5,746 nt of DNA from Gammaproteobacteria bacterium (GCA_004356415.1 SMWN01000101.1:1-5746); one strand, 5' to 3'; counted from the stretch's first letter, positions 1-5,746 are shown. Numbers and translations are program-made. Notes: generated by a model not told the origin, from the letters alone.

Positions 1-209
1 AGAGTCGAGCGTTTAAATGAAGCAGAAGCCATCGCCTTTGCCCTTGAGGTGTCAAAGGTAAAAAATCCAGCGTTATCAGCACGACTAAAATAAACCAGTC
101 TGCCCGATTCATCGACAACTGATACACTCATCGGCCGATTTATTTCATTTGCTTTTGCTAATGCTGCCTTGCCGATTGCTTCAGCAAGTTCCAGTGTCAT
201 TTCAATCAT
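1..209 (-). CDS. GlcG/HbpS-family (DUF336) protein, N-terminal part, cut by window edge
   Basis: Sixty-nine codons are open from an ATG at 209 to the left edge, so the C-terminal half is outside the window; the family is usually about 135-145 residues. The start is preceded by a GGGGA ribosome site about 7 nt upstream. Visible family features are the N-terminal helix (MTLELAEAIGKAAL, from residue 4), then the strand pair around MSVSVVDESGRLVYF (residues 27-41), the acidic RADNAG turn and the segment TSRAKAMASASF. This is the typical GlcG/HbpS/PduO-C fold. Some relatives bind haem or corrinoid cofactors and some act as redox accessory proteins, but for most the role is unknown, including GlcG of the glycolate operon. 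It lies 24 nt behind the LysR gene on the same strand, so the two are probably co-transcribed. Family assignment is firm; function is not. Confidence 0.85.
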   Translation of the reverse strand, partial: MIEMTLELAEAIGKAALAKANEINRPMSVSVVDESGRLVYFSRADNAGFFTFDTSRAKAMASASFKRST

Positions 210-233
210 TCAATTTTCCCCAATGTTTTATTG

Positions 234-1157
234 TTATTTTGTGATTATGTCAATATTTTGGTCCCAATACGGATTATCTCCAAATCGTTCTACCAAAAAA
301 TCGATTAACACACGAGTACGCTGTGATAGATAACGTGTTTGAGGGTAAACCGCATAGGCGTGCCTTTGAGGCAATATAAAGTCGGCTAAGACAGGCACAA
401 GGTCTCCGGTTGCCAGTGCCTTCCATGAAATAAATGTTGGTGTAGCTAATATACCATGTCCGGCAATCGCCATGTCTCTTAAAAAATCGCCGTTGTTAGA
501 ATTCATTTTTGCAGATAGTTTTACCAGGTGTTCCTTGCCTTTTTTATCTTTGAATTTCAGTGAAGAAGATCCAGACAGGTTATATTGCAAGAAATTATGA
601 TTCTTTAATTCTCCAGGTGTTTTAGGCTTACCGTATTCTTCTATATAGATTGGGCTTGCACAGAGTATCAGTCGAATAGGTGAGATCTTTCTCGCTACTA
701 ATGTGGAATCTTTTAGATCAGCAATGCGAAAGGCGAGATCAAAACCTTCTTCAACCAGATCAATTTGTCTGTCAGAAAAATCTATGTTGATGGTTAATTC
801 CGGGTGTTCTTTTGCGAAAACACTAATCGCAGGTGCAAGGTGAGCGAGTCCAAATGAAAGTGGTGCGGCCAGACGTATTGTTCCTTCCAAAGCGCATCTT
901 GAATCAGTGGTCATGGCGTTTAGTTCAGCGACATCATCAATGACCTTTATCGCACGCTCATAGTAGCTCTGGCCTGCCTCAGTCAAACTGGATGTTCGTG
1001 TCGTACGATTGAGAAGACGCACGCCGAGTCGTGTTTCGAGGTCTACCAGACGACGACTAATGGCGGATTTTGCAATACCCATCTGATCAGCAGCACGGCT
1101 GATTCCGCCGGTTTCTACCACGCGAATGAACACATTCATGTCTTCCAGTTGACCCAT
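234..1157 (-). CDS. LysR-type transcriptional regulator, CrgA/YhaJ-like
   Basis: This 307-residue protein has the full LysR layout. A winged helix-turn-helix occupies residues 4-62 (VFIRVVETGGISRAAD, then KSAISRRLVDLE, RLLNRTTR and LTEAG). The effector-binding domain runs from about residue 90 (GTIRLAAPLSFG) to the end, with the motifs VEEGFDLAFRI and ARKISP typical of the CrgA-like subgroup. I chose the ATG at 1157. A longer reading would start at a TTG at 1193, but that TTG lies inside the best -10 box, whereas the ATG has AAGAGA about 9 nt upstream and gives the usual MxxLEDMxVF beginning. The gene is divergent from the flavoprotein-pirin-GST genes, the classic arrangement for a LysR regulator controlling its neighbours and itself. 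By analogy with E. coli YhaJ, the effector may be a quinol or related aromatic; that is inference. Confidence 0.93.
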   Translation of the reverse strand: MGQLEDMNVFIRVVETGGISRAADQMGIAKSAISRRLVDLETRLGVRLLNRTTRTSSLTEAGQSYYERAIKVIDDVAELNAMTTDSRCALEGTIRLAAPLSFGLAHLAPAISVFAKEHPELTINIDFSDRQIDLVEEGFDLAFRIADLKDSTLVARKISPIRLILCASPIYIEEYGKPKTPGELKNHNFLQYNLSGSSSLKFKDKKGKEHLVKLSAKMNSNNGDFLRDMAIAGHGILATPTFISWKALATGDLVPVLADFILPQRHAYAVYPQTRYLSQRTRVLIDFLVERFGDNPYWDQNIDIITK

Positions 1158-1192
1158 TTCTATAGTTCTCTTAAAGTGAACAATATTTTGCA

Positions 1193-1221
1193 ATTATTGA
1201 TGTTTATCCCTATTTAATCAA
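1193..1221 (-). promoter_or_regulatory. Predicted sigma70 promoter of the LysR gene
   Basis: Read on the minus strand, TTGATT (1221-1216) and AATAAT (1198-1193) are separated by exactly 17 nt. They match the consensus -35 at four of six and the -10 at five of six positions. Transcription would begin near 1186, giving a leader of roughly 30 nt before the ATG at 1157. It overlaps the promoter of the divergent flavoprotein gene. Confidence 0.5.
1197..1221. promoter_or_regulatory. Candidate LysR operator, inverted repeat TTGAT-N15-ATCAA
   Basis: The arms TTGAT (1197-1201) and ATCAA (1217-1221) form a perfect 5-bp dyad. It covers the -10/-35 span of the LysR promoter and brackets the -35 of the divergent promoter. 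LysR proteins commonly bind interrupted dyads in this position and repress themselves while activating the divergent gene. The arms are short and AT-rich, so chance is a real alternative. Confidence 0.3.
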
Positions 1222-1231
1222 CAACTATAAT
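1203..1231 (+). promoter_or_regulatory. Predicted sigma70 promoter of the flavoprotein-pirin-GST genes
   Basis: A perfect TATAAT -10 box sits at 1226-1231, with a weak -35 TTTATC at 1203-1208 and a 17-nt spacer. A good -10 with a poor -35 is what an activator-dependent LysR target promoter often looks like. The expected start near 1238 gives a leader of about 68 nt. A second possible -10, TATAAA at 1272-1277, has only a poor partner (TGAACC, 1249-1254). Confidence 0.45.
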
Positions 1232-1305
1232 TTTAAAAAATGTAACGATGAACCCTAAAAACTTGAATGAATATAAAAGAGACTATCTAAACTTAAGGAA
1301 ATACT

Positions 1306-1830
1306 ATGAAAGTAATAGCATTCGCTGCAAGCAGTAGCAAAAAATCAATAAACAAGCAACTAGTAACCTATGCAACGGGTTTACTAGAAAATGCTCAAGT
1401 TGAAATCCTGGATTTAAATGATTATGAGCTGCCATTGTTTAGCCAGGATAAAGAAGAGGAGATAGGTCAGCCGTCTCTGGCAAAAGATTTTTTATCCAAA
1501 ATTGGTGATAGTGATGCTGTAATCATCTCGTTTGCTGAGCATAATGGATCTTACACTGCTGCCTATAAAAACCTGTTTGATTGGTGCTCTCGTATCGATA
1601 CAAAGGTATTTCAAAATAAACCACTAGTTTTGCTTGCTACCTCGCCAGGTCCTGGAGGTGCAAGCAGTGTACTTGCTGCTGCAGAAGCTTCAGCGCCATA
1701 TTTCGATGGAGAAGTTAAGGCGAGCTTATCAATTCCAAATTTTTACGAAAACTTTGATTTAGAGTCTGCGAGTATAAAAAACAGTGATATTAAAGGTCAG
1801 TTAGTCAGTGCAGTCCAAAGCTTGCAGTAA
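1306..1830 (+). CDS. NAD(P)H-dependent FMN reductase-like flavoprotein (quinone/azo reductase type)
   Basis: The 174-residue protein has the length and layout of the NADPH-dependent FMN reductase family with a flavodoxin-like fold. After the first strand (KVIAFAAS) comes the FMN-phosphate loop SSSKKSIN (residues 9-16; family pattern GSxRxxSxN). The second flavin loop is EHNGSYTAAYKNLFDW (residues 78-93; family pattern PEYNGSxPxxLKNxxDW), and the third is SPGPGGAS (113-120). Relatives such as ChrR/YieF reduce quinones, chromate, azo dyes or free FMN in the cytoplasm with NAD(P)H. The exact substrate cannot be read from the sequence. The first family loop lacks the usual Gly and Arg (ASSSKKS instead of GSxRxxS), a mild divergence. 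AAGGA lies 6 nt before the ATG. It is the first gene of the rightward cluster, facing the LysR gene, and so the most direct candidate target of that regulator. Confidence 0.88.
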   Translation: MKVIAFAASSSKKSINKQLVTYATGLLENAQVEILDLNDYELPLFSQDKEEEIGQPSLAKDFLSKIGDSDAVIISFAEHNGSYTAAYKNLFDWCSRIDTKVFQNKPLVLLATSPGPGGASSVLAAAEASAPYFDGEVKASLSIPNFYENFDLESASIKNSDIKGQLVSAVQSLQ

Positions 1831-1858
1831 CATGAATAGATTACAGAACATGCCTAAC

Positions 1859-1893
1859 AAAAAAAATCTAGCCGGCTTCGTATCTCAGCGGCT
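1859..1893 (-). terminator. Hairpin plus T8 run, terminator-like on the minus strand
   Basis: AGCC (1870-1873) and GCT (1875-1877) pair with AGC (1887-1889) and GGCT (1890-1893): seven pairs with one bulged G (1874) and a 9-nt loop. On the minus strand the stem is followed, after 3 nt, by eight Ts (complement of A1859-A1866), the usual shape of an intrinsic terminator. No minus-strand gene ends here. On the plus strand the stem is followed only by GATTTTA, which would be a weak terminator or pause between the flavoprotein and pirin genes. Confidence 0.4.
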
Positions 1894-1918
1894 GATTTTA
1901 GGTGTTACATACCGAGGC
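1875..1918 (+). promoter_or_regulatory. Candidate hairpin masking the pirin ribosome site
   Basis: GCTTCGTAT (1875-1883) can pair with ATACCGAGGC (1909-1918): nine pairs including one G-U, with a single bulged C (1913). The right arm contains GAGG (1914-1917), the only good ribosome-binding sequence for the pirin start. The left arm is shared with the 1870-1893 hairpin, so the two structures exclude each other. It could couple translation to upstream events; no energy calculation was done. Confidence 0.3.
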
Positions 1919-1926
1919 AATTGGTG

Positions 1927-2775
1927 ATGATTATGAATGAACAAGTAAGAGAATTGACAAGCATAACGTCGGGACTCCCTACTACAGATGGTGATGGTGT
2001 AAAAATGACACGTTTAATCGGCACACCAGAACTGAACATGCTGGATCCGTTTTTATTGTTAGACGCATTTGAGTCTGATCAACCTCAGGATTACATCGGT
2101 GGTTTTCCGAGTCATCCGCATCGTGGTTTTGAAACAGTCACATATCTATTAGCAGGACGTATGCGTCATAAAGACAGTGCCGGTCATGAAGGTGTGATTG
2201 AAGCGGGTGGTGTGCAATGGATGACGGCAGCTAAAGGGATTGTTCATTCAGAAATGCCGGAACAGGAAAATGGATTACTTCAGGGTTTTCAGTTGTGGTT
2301 GAATCTTCCAAAGAGTGAAAAGATGAATGATCCGGCGTATCAGGAATTTTCGGTAAATGACATTCCTGTTGATCGCTTAGAAAACGGGTCAGAAATACGT
2401 GTTATTTCAGGTCAAACCAATCAAGGTACAAAGGGACCCGTAATTAATAATTATGTTAATCCAATTTATATGGATATTACTCTGCCTGCGGGACAACAGT
2501 TTGAACAAACACTTAATTCGAGTGATAACGCGTTCATCTATGTCATCGAAGGTCTGTTATCGGTGGGTGAGTTACAAAAAACGATTACTAATAGAGAGAT
2601 GGGTATTTTAGGCAACGGTGATCAAGTTAGTGTTACTGCAAAGGAAACCAGTCGTTTTTTACTTATTGCCGCACAACCATTGAATGAACCTGTAGCACGT
2701 GGAGGTCCATTTGTGATGAACACCAAGGCAGAAGTGTTACAGGCATTTGAAGATTTTCAAAATAACCGTTTTTAG
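1927..2775 (+). CDS. Pirin-family bicupin protein
   Basis: This 282-residue protein is a full-length pirin. The N-terminal cupin carries the metal site HPHRGFET (H63 and H65) and the motif AAKGIVHSEMPE (H107 and E109), the His3-Glu set that binds Fe in human pirin. It also has VTYLLAGRMRHKDS and GGVQWMTA, which are hallmark pirin strands. The second cupin covers about 175-255 and ends in the typical RGGPFVMNT. Pirins include quercetin 2,3-dioxygenases (E. coli YhhW) and redox-sensitive proteins such as E. coli YhaK; the substrate here is unknown. With all four ligands present, an enzymatic role is possible. I chose the ATG at 1927, 9 nt after GAGG (1914-1917). TTG 1921 is too close to that site, while GTG 1924 and ATG 1933 (with GGTG 6 nt ahead) remain possible. 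The stop lies 16 nt before the next start, so this gene and the reductase behind it are one operon. Confidence 0.92.
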   Translation: MIMNEQVRELTSITSGLPTTDGDGVKMTRLIGTPELNMLDPFLLLDAFESDQPQDYIGGFPSHPHRGFETVTYLLAGRMRHKDSAGHEGVIEAGGVQWMTAAKGIVHSEMPEQENGLLQGFQLWLNLPKSEKMNDPAYQEFSVNDIPVDRLENGSEIRVISGQTNQGTKGPVINNYVNPIYMDITLPAGQQFEQTLNSSDNAFIYVIEGLLSVGELQKTITNREMGILGNGDQVSVTAKETSRFLLIAAQPLNEPVARGGPFVMNTKAEVLQAFEDFQNNRF

Positions 2776-2791
2776 GAGAATGGAGAATAAA

Positions 2792-3766
2792 ATGGGACTA
2801 TTAGTTGATGGGCGATGGCAAGACCGTTGGTATGCCACTGAAGAAAGCAAAGGCCGGTTTGTACGATCAGCGTCTCAGTTTCGCAACTGGGTAACAGTTG
2901 ATGGGGCAGCGGGGCTCGAGGGAAGTGCAGGTTTTAAAGCTGAAGCAGGGCGATATCATCTATATGTCTCTTATGCCTGCCCATGGGCAAATCGGACTTT
3001 AATCTTTCGTAAGATTAAGGGCCTAGAAAAAATAATTTCCTTATCCGTAGTGCATTGGCATATGGCGGAAGATGGTTGGACCTTTGTAGAGGGTGAAGGC
3101 GTGATTGCCGATCCGAATCTGAATGCTAACTATCTTCGTGATATCTATTTAAAAGCCAATAATATTTATTCTGGCCGTGTCACTGTACCCGTACTCTGGG
3201 ATAAAAAAACCAATACGATTGTTTCCAATGAATCATCCGAGATCATTCGTATGTTTAATAGTGCCTTTGATGAAATCGGAGCAACAGAAGGAGATTATTA
3301 TCCTGAAACCTTGCGCGAGGATATTGATGCATTAAATGAACGAATCTATGACACCGTTAATAATGGTGTATATAAAGCCGGGTTTGCTACAACACAAGAA
3401 GCCTATGAAGAAGCGGTAGTTGCTTTATTTGAAACATTGGACTGGCTTGATGCTCGACTCAAGTTGCAACGTTATGTAACTGGTGATCAAATCACTGAAG
3501 CAGACTGGCGATTATTTACTACCCTGATCCGTTTCGATGCGGTTTACGTTGGACATTTCAAATGTAATTTAAAACGTTTGCTTGATTATCCAAACTTATG
3601 GGCCTACACGCGTGATCTTTATCAACAAGCAGGTATAGCTGAAACTATAAATATGCATCACATAAAACAGCATTACTATGGAAGTCATACCACAGTTAAC
3701 CCCACAGGTATCGTACCGATGGGTCCGGAGATCGACTATTTAGAACCACATAACAGGAATGTATAA
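2792..3766 (+). CDS. yqjG: Glutathionyl-hydroquinone reductase (Xi-class GST, YqjG/ECM4 type)
   Basis: The 324-residue protein matches E. coli YqjG in layout and in the position of the catalytic cysteine, C63 of CPWA. The thioredoxin-like domain spans about 53-160, with YACPWANRTLI, the cis-Pro segment VTVPVLWD (130-137) and the glutathione-binding SNESSEIIRMFN (145-156). The all-helical domain follows with the class-specific NNGVYKAGFA (190-199), ADWRLFTTLIRFD (237-249) and HYYGSH (294-299); tyrosines in the first and last of these are conserved in the class. Such enzymes use glutathione to strip the thiol from glutathionyl-hydroquinones, freeing hydroquinone in the cytosol. The start is the ATG at 2792, with GGAGA 5 nt before it. 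A TTG at 2747 would overlap the pirin gene, and ATG 2780 has no room for a ribosome site. The symbol is given by family resemblance. Confidence 0.93.
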   Translation: MGLLVDGRWQDRWYATEESKGRFVRSASQFRNWVTVDGAAGLEGSAGFKAEAGRYHLYVSYACPWANRTLIFRKIKGLEKIISLSVVHWHMAEDGWTFVEGEGVIADPNLNANYLRDIYLKANNIYSGRVTVPVLWDKKTNTIVSNESSEIIRMFNSAFDEIGATEGDYYPETLREDIDALNERIYDTVNNGVYKAGFATTQEAYEEAVVALFETLDWLDARLKLQRYVTGDQITEADWRLFTTLIRFDAVYVGHFKCNLKRLLDYPNLWAYTRDLYQQAGIAETINMHHIKQHYYGSHTTVNPTGIVPMGPEIDYLEPHNRNV

Positions 3767-3783
3767 TATTCAGGAGAACAATT

Positions 3784-4155
3784 ATGATCTACGCAAGAAT
3801 TGGCACTGTATTTTATATTCTTTGGGGGCTTTTACATCTAGTTGCGGCCAAGAAAGTGTACCTACTTGGTCATGCGCTTGAATCAGGGATGGTACAAGGC
3901 CGTATTTACCAAGACGCATTCTATTTATTGTTTTTTGCCATATTTGGAATTGTGGTAGCAGTAAAATTCAATTGGAAAAACAGTAAATTAGGTTATTGGC
4001 TTAATTTTGTGGTTGTAAGTTTTGCGGACATCGGTTTCATAGTCGCGGTTTTAATGCCAGCTTATCTACCTCTTTTCCCAGGTTTAATAGGACCAATTTT
4101 GTGGTTAGTGGCACTTACGTTGACAACAATTGGAATGTTCAAGCGTGATACCTGA
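3784..4155 (+). CDS. Small four-helix integral membrane protein, function unknown
   Basis: I do not recognise a named family in this 123-residue protein. Four hydrophobic segments are clear at about residues 4-22, 43-61, 70-91 and 98-118. Positive charge in the 61-69 loop (KFNWKNSK) and at the C-terminus (FKRDT) favours both ends being in the cytoplasm. A histidine lies within the first helix (WGLLHL, H18), and prolines P92, P96 and P99 mark the third loop. There is no signal peptide or soluble domain. The start has AGGAGA 6 nt upstream and lies 17 nt behind the reductase stop, so it is very probably translated from the same transcript. In E. coli a DoxX-family membrane protein, YqjF, accompanies YqjG. 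This protein has a similar size and place, but I do not see convincing DoxX motifs, so homology is not claimed. Confidence 0.8.
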   Translation: MIYARIGTVFYILWGLLHLVAAKKVYLLGHALESGMVQGRIYQDAFYLLFFAIFGIVVAVKFNWKNSKLGYWLNFVVVSFADIGFIVAVLMPAYLPLFPGLIGPILWLVALTLTTIGMFKRDT

Positions 4156-4219
4156 CAAAAAAACCAAACTACGAATTACAGGATTGGTTCACTACTGTGT
4201 TGATCACTAGCAATACAAC

Positions 4220-4231
4220 ATACAACTGTAT
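4220..4231. repeat. Short palindrome ATACA-AC-TGTAT ahead of the CDGSH gene
   Basis: The arms are perfect over 5 bp with a 2-nt centre and sit just upstream of the ribosome site AGGAG (4234-4238) in the 91-nt gap after the membrane-protein gene. It could be an operator half or chance in AT-rich DNA. I see no convincing -35/-10 pair and no clear terminator in this gap, so read-through from the operon is plausible. Confidence 0.2.
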
Positions 4232-4246
4232 AAAGGAGAAATAATA

Positions 4247-5746
4247 ATGAGCAATCCTATTGTCGCCGATAACAAACCAAAAGCCGTCAACCTCAAACAA
4301 GGTGAAGAATATTATTTTTGTGTTTGTGGCCGTTCCGCTAATCAACCTTTTTGCGATGGTTCCCATAAAGGCACGTCATTTACGCCGAAGGCATTTAAAG
4401 TGGAGAAAGATGAAGAGGCTTATTTGTGCGCCTGTAAGCATACCGGCAATGCGCCTTATTGTGATGGTACACATAAAAAGTTTTCTGCTGAAGAGGTGGG
4501 GAAGGAGGGTCCTGGTGTAGAAAAAAATGTCGGCGCAGCCCCTGTTGCCACACCCACTCCGGAAGAACCGACAGTGGCTTTCATACACCAGCTTGCCCGC
4601 GAAGGTCTAAGCAAGTTGGGTCATCACGGACAGATGACATCCATGGGTGTACCACGCAATCTATTACCGCATTGGGATGATCTACAGATCATGGCGGCGC
4701 AAATGGCAACAAAGCCGCTAATGGAGGATCAGATCGTGGGTACGGAACTGGTCATTGGGCCAGAGGCAAAGAAACCCTTAGCGTTAAAAATACCTTTGTT
4801 TGTTTCTGACATGAGTTTTGGTGCATTGTCTGAAGAAGCCAAAATATCCCTGGCCAAAGGTGCCGAATTGGCAAGTACCGGAATATGTTCCGGCGAGGGT
4901 GGTATGTTGCCGGAAGAACAGCAAAGTAATTCGCGTTATTTCTATGAATATGCCAGTGCCGAATTTGGCTTTAAAGAAGAATTACTCACCAAGGTACAGG
5001 CCTTTCATTTCAAGGGAGGGCAAGGTGCAAAAACCGGAACCGGTGGTCACCTGCCCGGAAATAAAAATAAGGGGAAAATTTCTCAAGTAAGAGGAATACC
5101 GGAAGGGCAGCCAGCAATTTCACCACCTACCTTTAAAAATCTGGTCACAGCTGATGATTTTAAAAAGTTTGCTGATCGTGTTCGTGAATTAACGGGTGGC
5201 ATTCCGATAGGTTTTAAATTAAGTGCAAATCATATTGAACGGGATATGCAATTCGCCCTCGATGCGAGTGCGGACTACATTATTCTTGATGGGAGAGGTG
5301 GCGGTACAGGCGCCGCACCGCAGATGTTCAGGGACCATATCAGTGTGCCGACGATTCCGGCCTTGGCACGGGCACGGCGTTTTCTGGACGAACAAGGTGC
5401 AACTGGACGGGTGACATTAATTATCACGGGTGGTCTGCGCGTGCCGATTGACTTTGTCAAAGCGCTCGCATTGGGTGCCGATGGCGTCGCCATATCCAAT
5501 AGTGCAATGCAGGCAATAGGTTGTGTTGCTGCCAGAATGTGTAACACAAATAATTGTCCTACTGGTGTTGCGACACAAAAAGAAGATCTGAGGAAACTAA
5601 TAAATATTGAAAAATGTTCCCAACAACTTTGTAATTTCTTTGAGGCCTCGGTTGAATTGATGCAGGTGATGGCAAGGGCCTGTGGTCATTCACATCTAAA
5701 TCAATTGAATAAAGATGATCTCGCAACATGGCATCACGATATGGCA
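4247..5746 (+). CDS. Fusion of two CDGSH iron-sulfur domains with a glutamate-synthase-like FMN/3Fe-4S domain, 3' end outside window
   Basis: Five hundred codons are open from the ATG at 4247 (AGGAG 8 nt upstream) to the window edge. Residues 25-40 (CVCGRSANQPFCDGSH) and 61-76 (CACKHTGNAPYCDGTH) are two complete CDGSH motifs, each with three Cys and one His for a 2Fe-2S cluster. A Pro/Ala-rich linker (about 85-110) leads into the glutamate synthase alpha-type barrel. That barrel shows LFVSDMSFGALS (184-195), the CSGEGGMLPEE loop (214-224), GGQGAKTGTGGHLPG (257-271), the FMN-binding LDGRGGGTGAAP (347-358), ITGGLR (393-398) and the 3Fe-4S motif C426-x5-C432-x4-C437 followed by PTGVATQ. There is no N-terminal glutaminase domain and no Cys at position 2, so glutamine is not hydrolysed by this chain. 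Family members of this size class often end soon after the LATWHHDMA region, so probably only a short tail is missing. The acceptor reaction is unproven; glutamate synthesis with ammonia or another flavin redox reaction are both open. Confidence 0.93.
   Translation, partial: MSNPIVADNKPKAVNLKQGEEYYFCVCGRSANQPFCDGSHKGTSFTPKAFKVEKDEEAYLCACKHTGNAPYCDGTHKKFSAEEVGKEGPGVEKNVGAAPVATPTPEEPTVAFIHQLAREGLSKLGHHGQMTSMGVPRNLLPHWDDLQIMAAQMATKPLMEDQIVGTELVIGPEAKKPLALKIPLFVSDMSFGALSEEAKISLAKGAELASTGICSGEGGMLPEEQQSNSRYFYEYASAEFGFKEELLTKVQAFHFKGGQGAKTGTGGHLPGNKNKGKISQVRGIPEGQPAISPPTFKNLVTADDFKKFADRVRELTGGIPIGFKLSANHIERDMQFALDASADYIILDGRGGGTGAAPQMFRDHISVPTIPALARARRFLDEQGATGRVTLIITGGLRVPIDFVKALALGADGVAISNSAMQAIGCVAARMCNTNNCPTGVATQKEDLRKLINIEKCSQQLCNFFEASVELMQVMARACGHSHLNQLNKDDLATWHHDMA

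Noticed and set aside
1158..1193. Twelve extra N-terminal residues for the LysR protein from a TTG start at 1193
   Set aside because: The TTG falls inside the predicted -10 box, has no ribosome site, and the added residues do not belong to the LysR N-terminus.
2747..2791. TTG start at 2747 or ATG at 2780 for the glutathionyl-hydroquinone reductase
   Set aside because: The first overlaps the pirin gene end without a ribosome site; the second directly abuts AGGAGA with no spacing. ATG 2792 is well placed and begins the family sequence.
3784..4155. Calling the four-helix protein DoxX/YqjF
   Set aside because: Size and position fit, but I could not see DoxX sequence motifs, so only a descriptive name is given.
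4200..4226. Possible promoter TTGATC with TACAAC before the CDGSH gene
   Set aside because: The spacer is 15 nt and the -10 match is poor, so it does not stand above background in AT-rich DNA.
4169..4588. Small open frames on both strands at the start of the CDGSH gene (minus 4169-4366, plus 4260-4520, minus 4376-4588)
   Set aside because: They are out-of-frame or antisense to the CDGSH-coding frame, which has clear motifs and a strong ribosome site, and their translations show no family features.
4818..5547. Open frames at 4818-5090 (+), 5223-5414 (+) and 5275-5547 (-)
   Set aside because: All lie within the glutamate-synthase-like coding frame, whose conserved FMN and 3Fe-4S motifs account for the sequence; the other frames read as shadows.

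Overview
The window looks like chromosomal DNA of a moderately AT-rich Gram-negative bacterium, probably a gammaproteobacterium. The evidence is the dense gene packing, clear AGGAG-type ribosome sites, and a glutathionyl-hydroquinone reductase and pirin of proteobacterial type. I cannot name the genus. I see no mobile element, CRISPR array, tRNA or rRNA.

Layout. The left part is read on the minus strand: a CrgA-like LysR regulator (234-1157), followed 24 nt later by a GlcG/HbpS (DUF336) protein that runs off the left edge (1-209). A short divergent promoter region (about 1158-1305) separates these from a rightward series: an NAD(P)H-dependent FMN reductase-like flavoprotein (1306-1830), a pirin (1927-2775), a glutathionyl-hydroquinone reductase of the YqjG/ECM4 type (2792-3766) and a small four-helix membrane protein (3784-4155). 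After a 91-nt gap comes a long gene open at the right edge (4247-5746). It joins two CDGSH iron-sulfur motifs to a glutamate-synthase-like FMN/3Fe-4S domain. The six-frame view misses this gene because it has no stop inside the window.

How the genes may work together. FMN reductase/quinone reductase, pirin (a cupin family that includes quercetinases) and glutathionyl-hydroquinone reductase all point to handling of quinones or other electrophilic aromatics, with the divergent LysR protein as the likely sensor. In E. coli the corresponding parts lie at two loci, yhaJ (LysR) with yhaK (pirin) and yqjF with yqjG, linked by YhaJ control of yqjF. Here they form one compact cluster. The small membrane protein occupies the place next to the yqjG homologue that DoxX-type YqjF has in E. 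coli, but I do not see it as an evident DoxX. The CDGSH-glutamate-synthase fusion may be a further redox member of the operon or a separate unit.

The most interesting items are the 2xCDGSH-glutamate synthase fusion without a glutaminase domain, the clustering of the quinone-defence genes, the overlapping divergent promoters over one inverted repeat, and two mutually exclusive hairpins ahead of the pirin gene, one of which covers its ribosome site.
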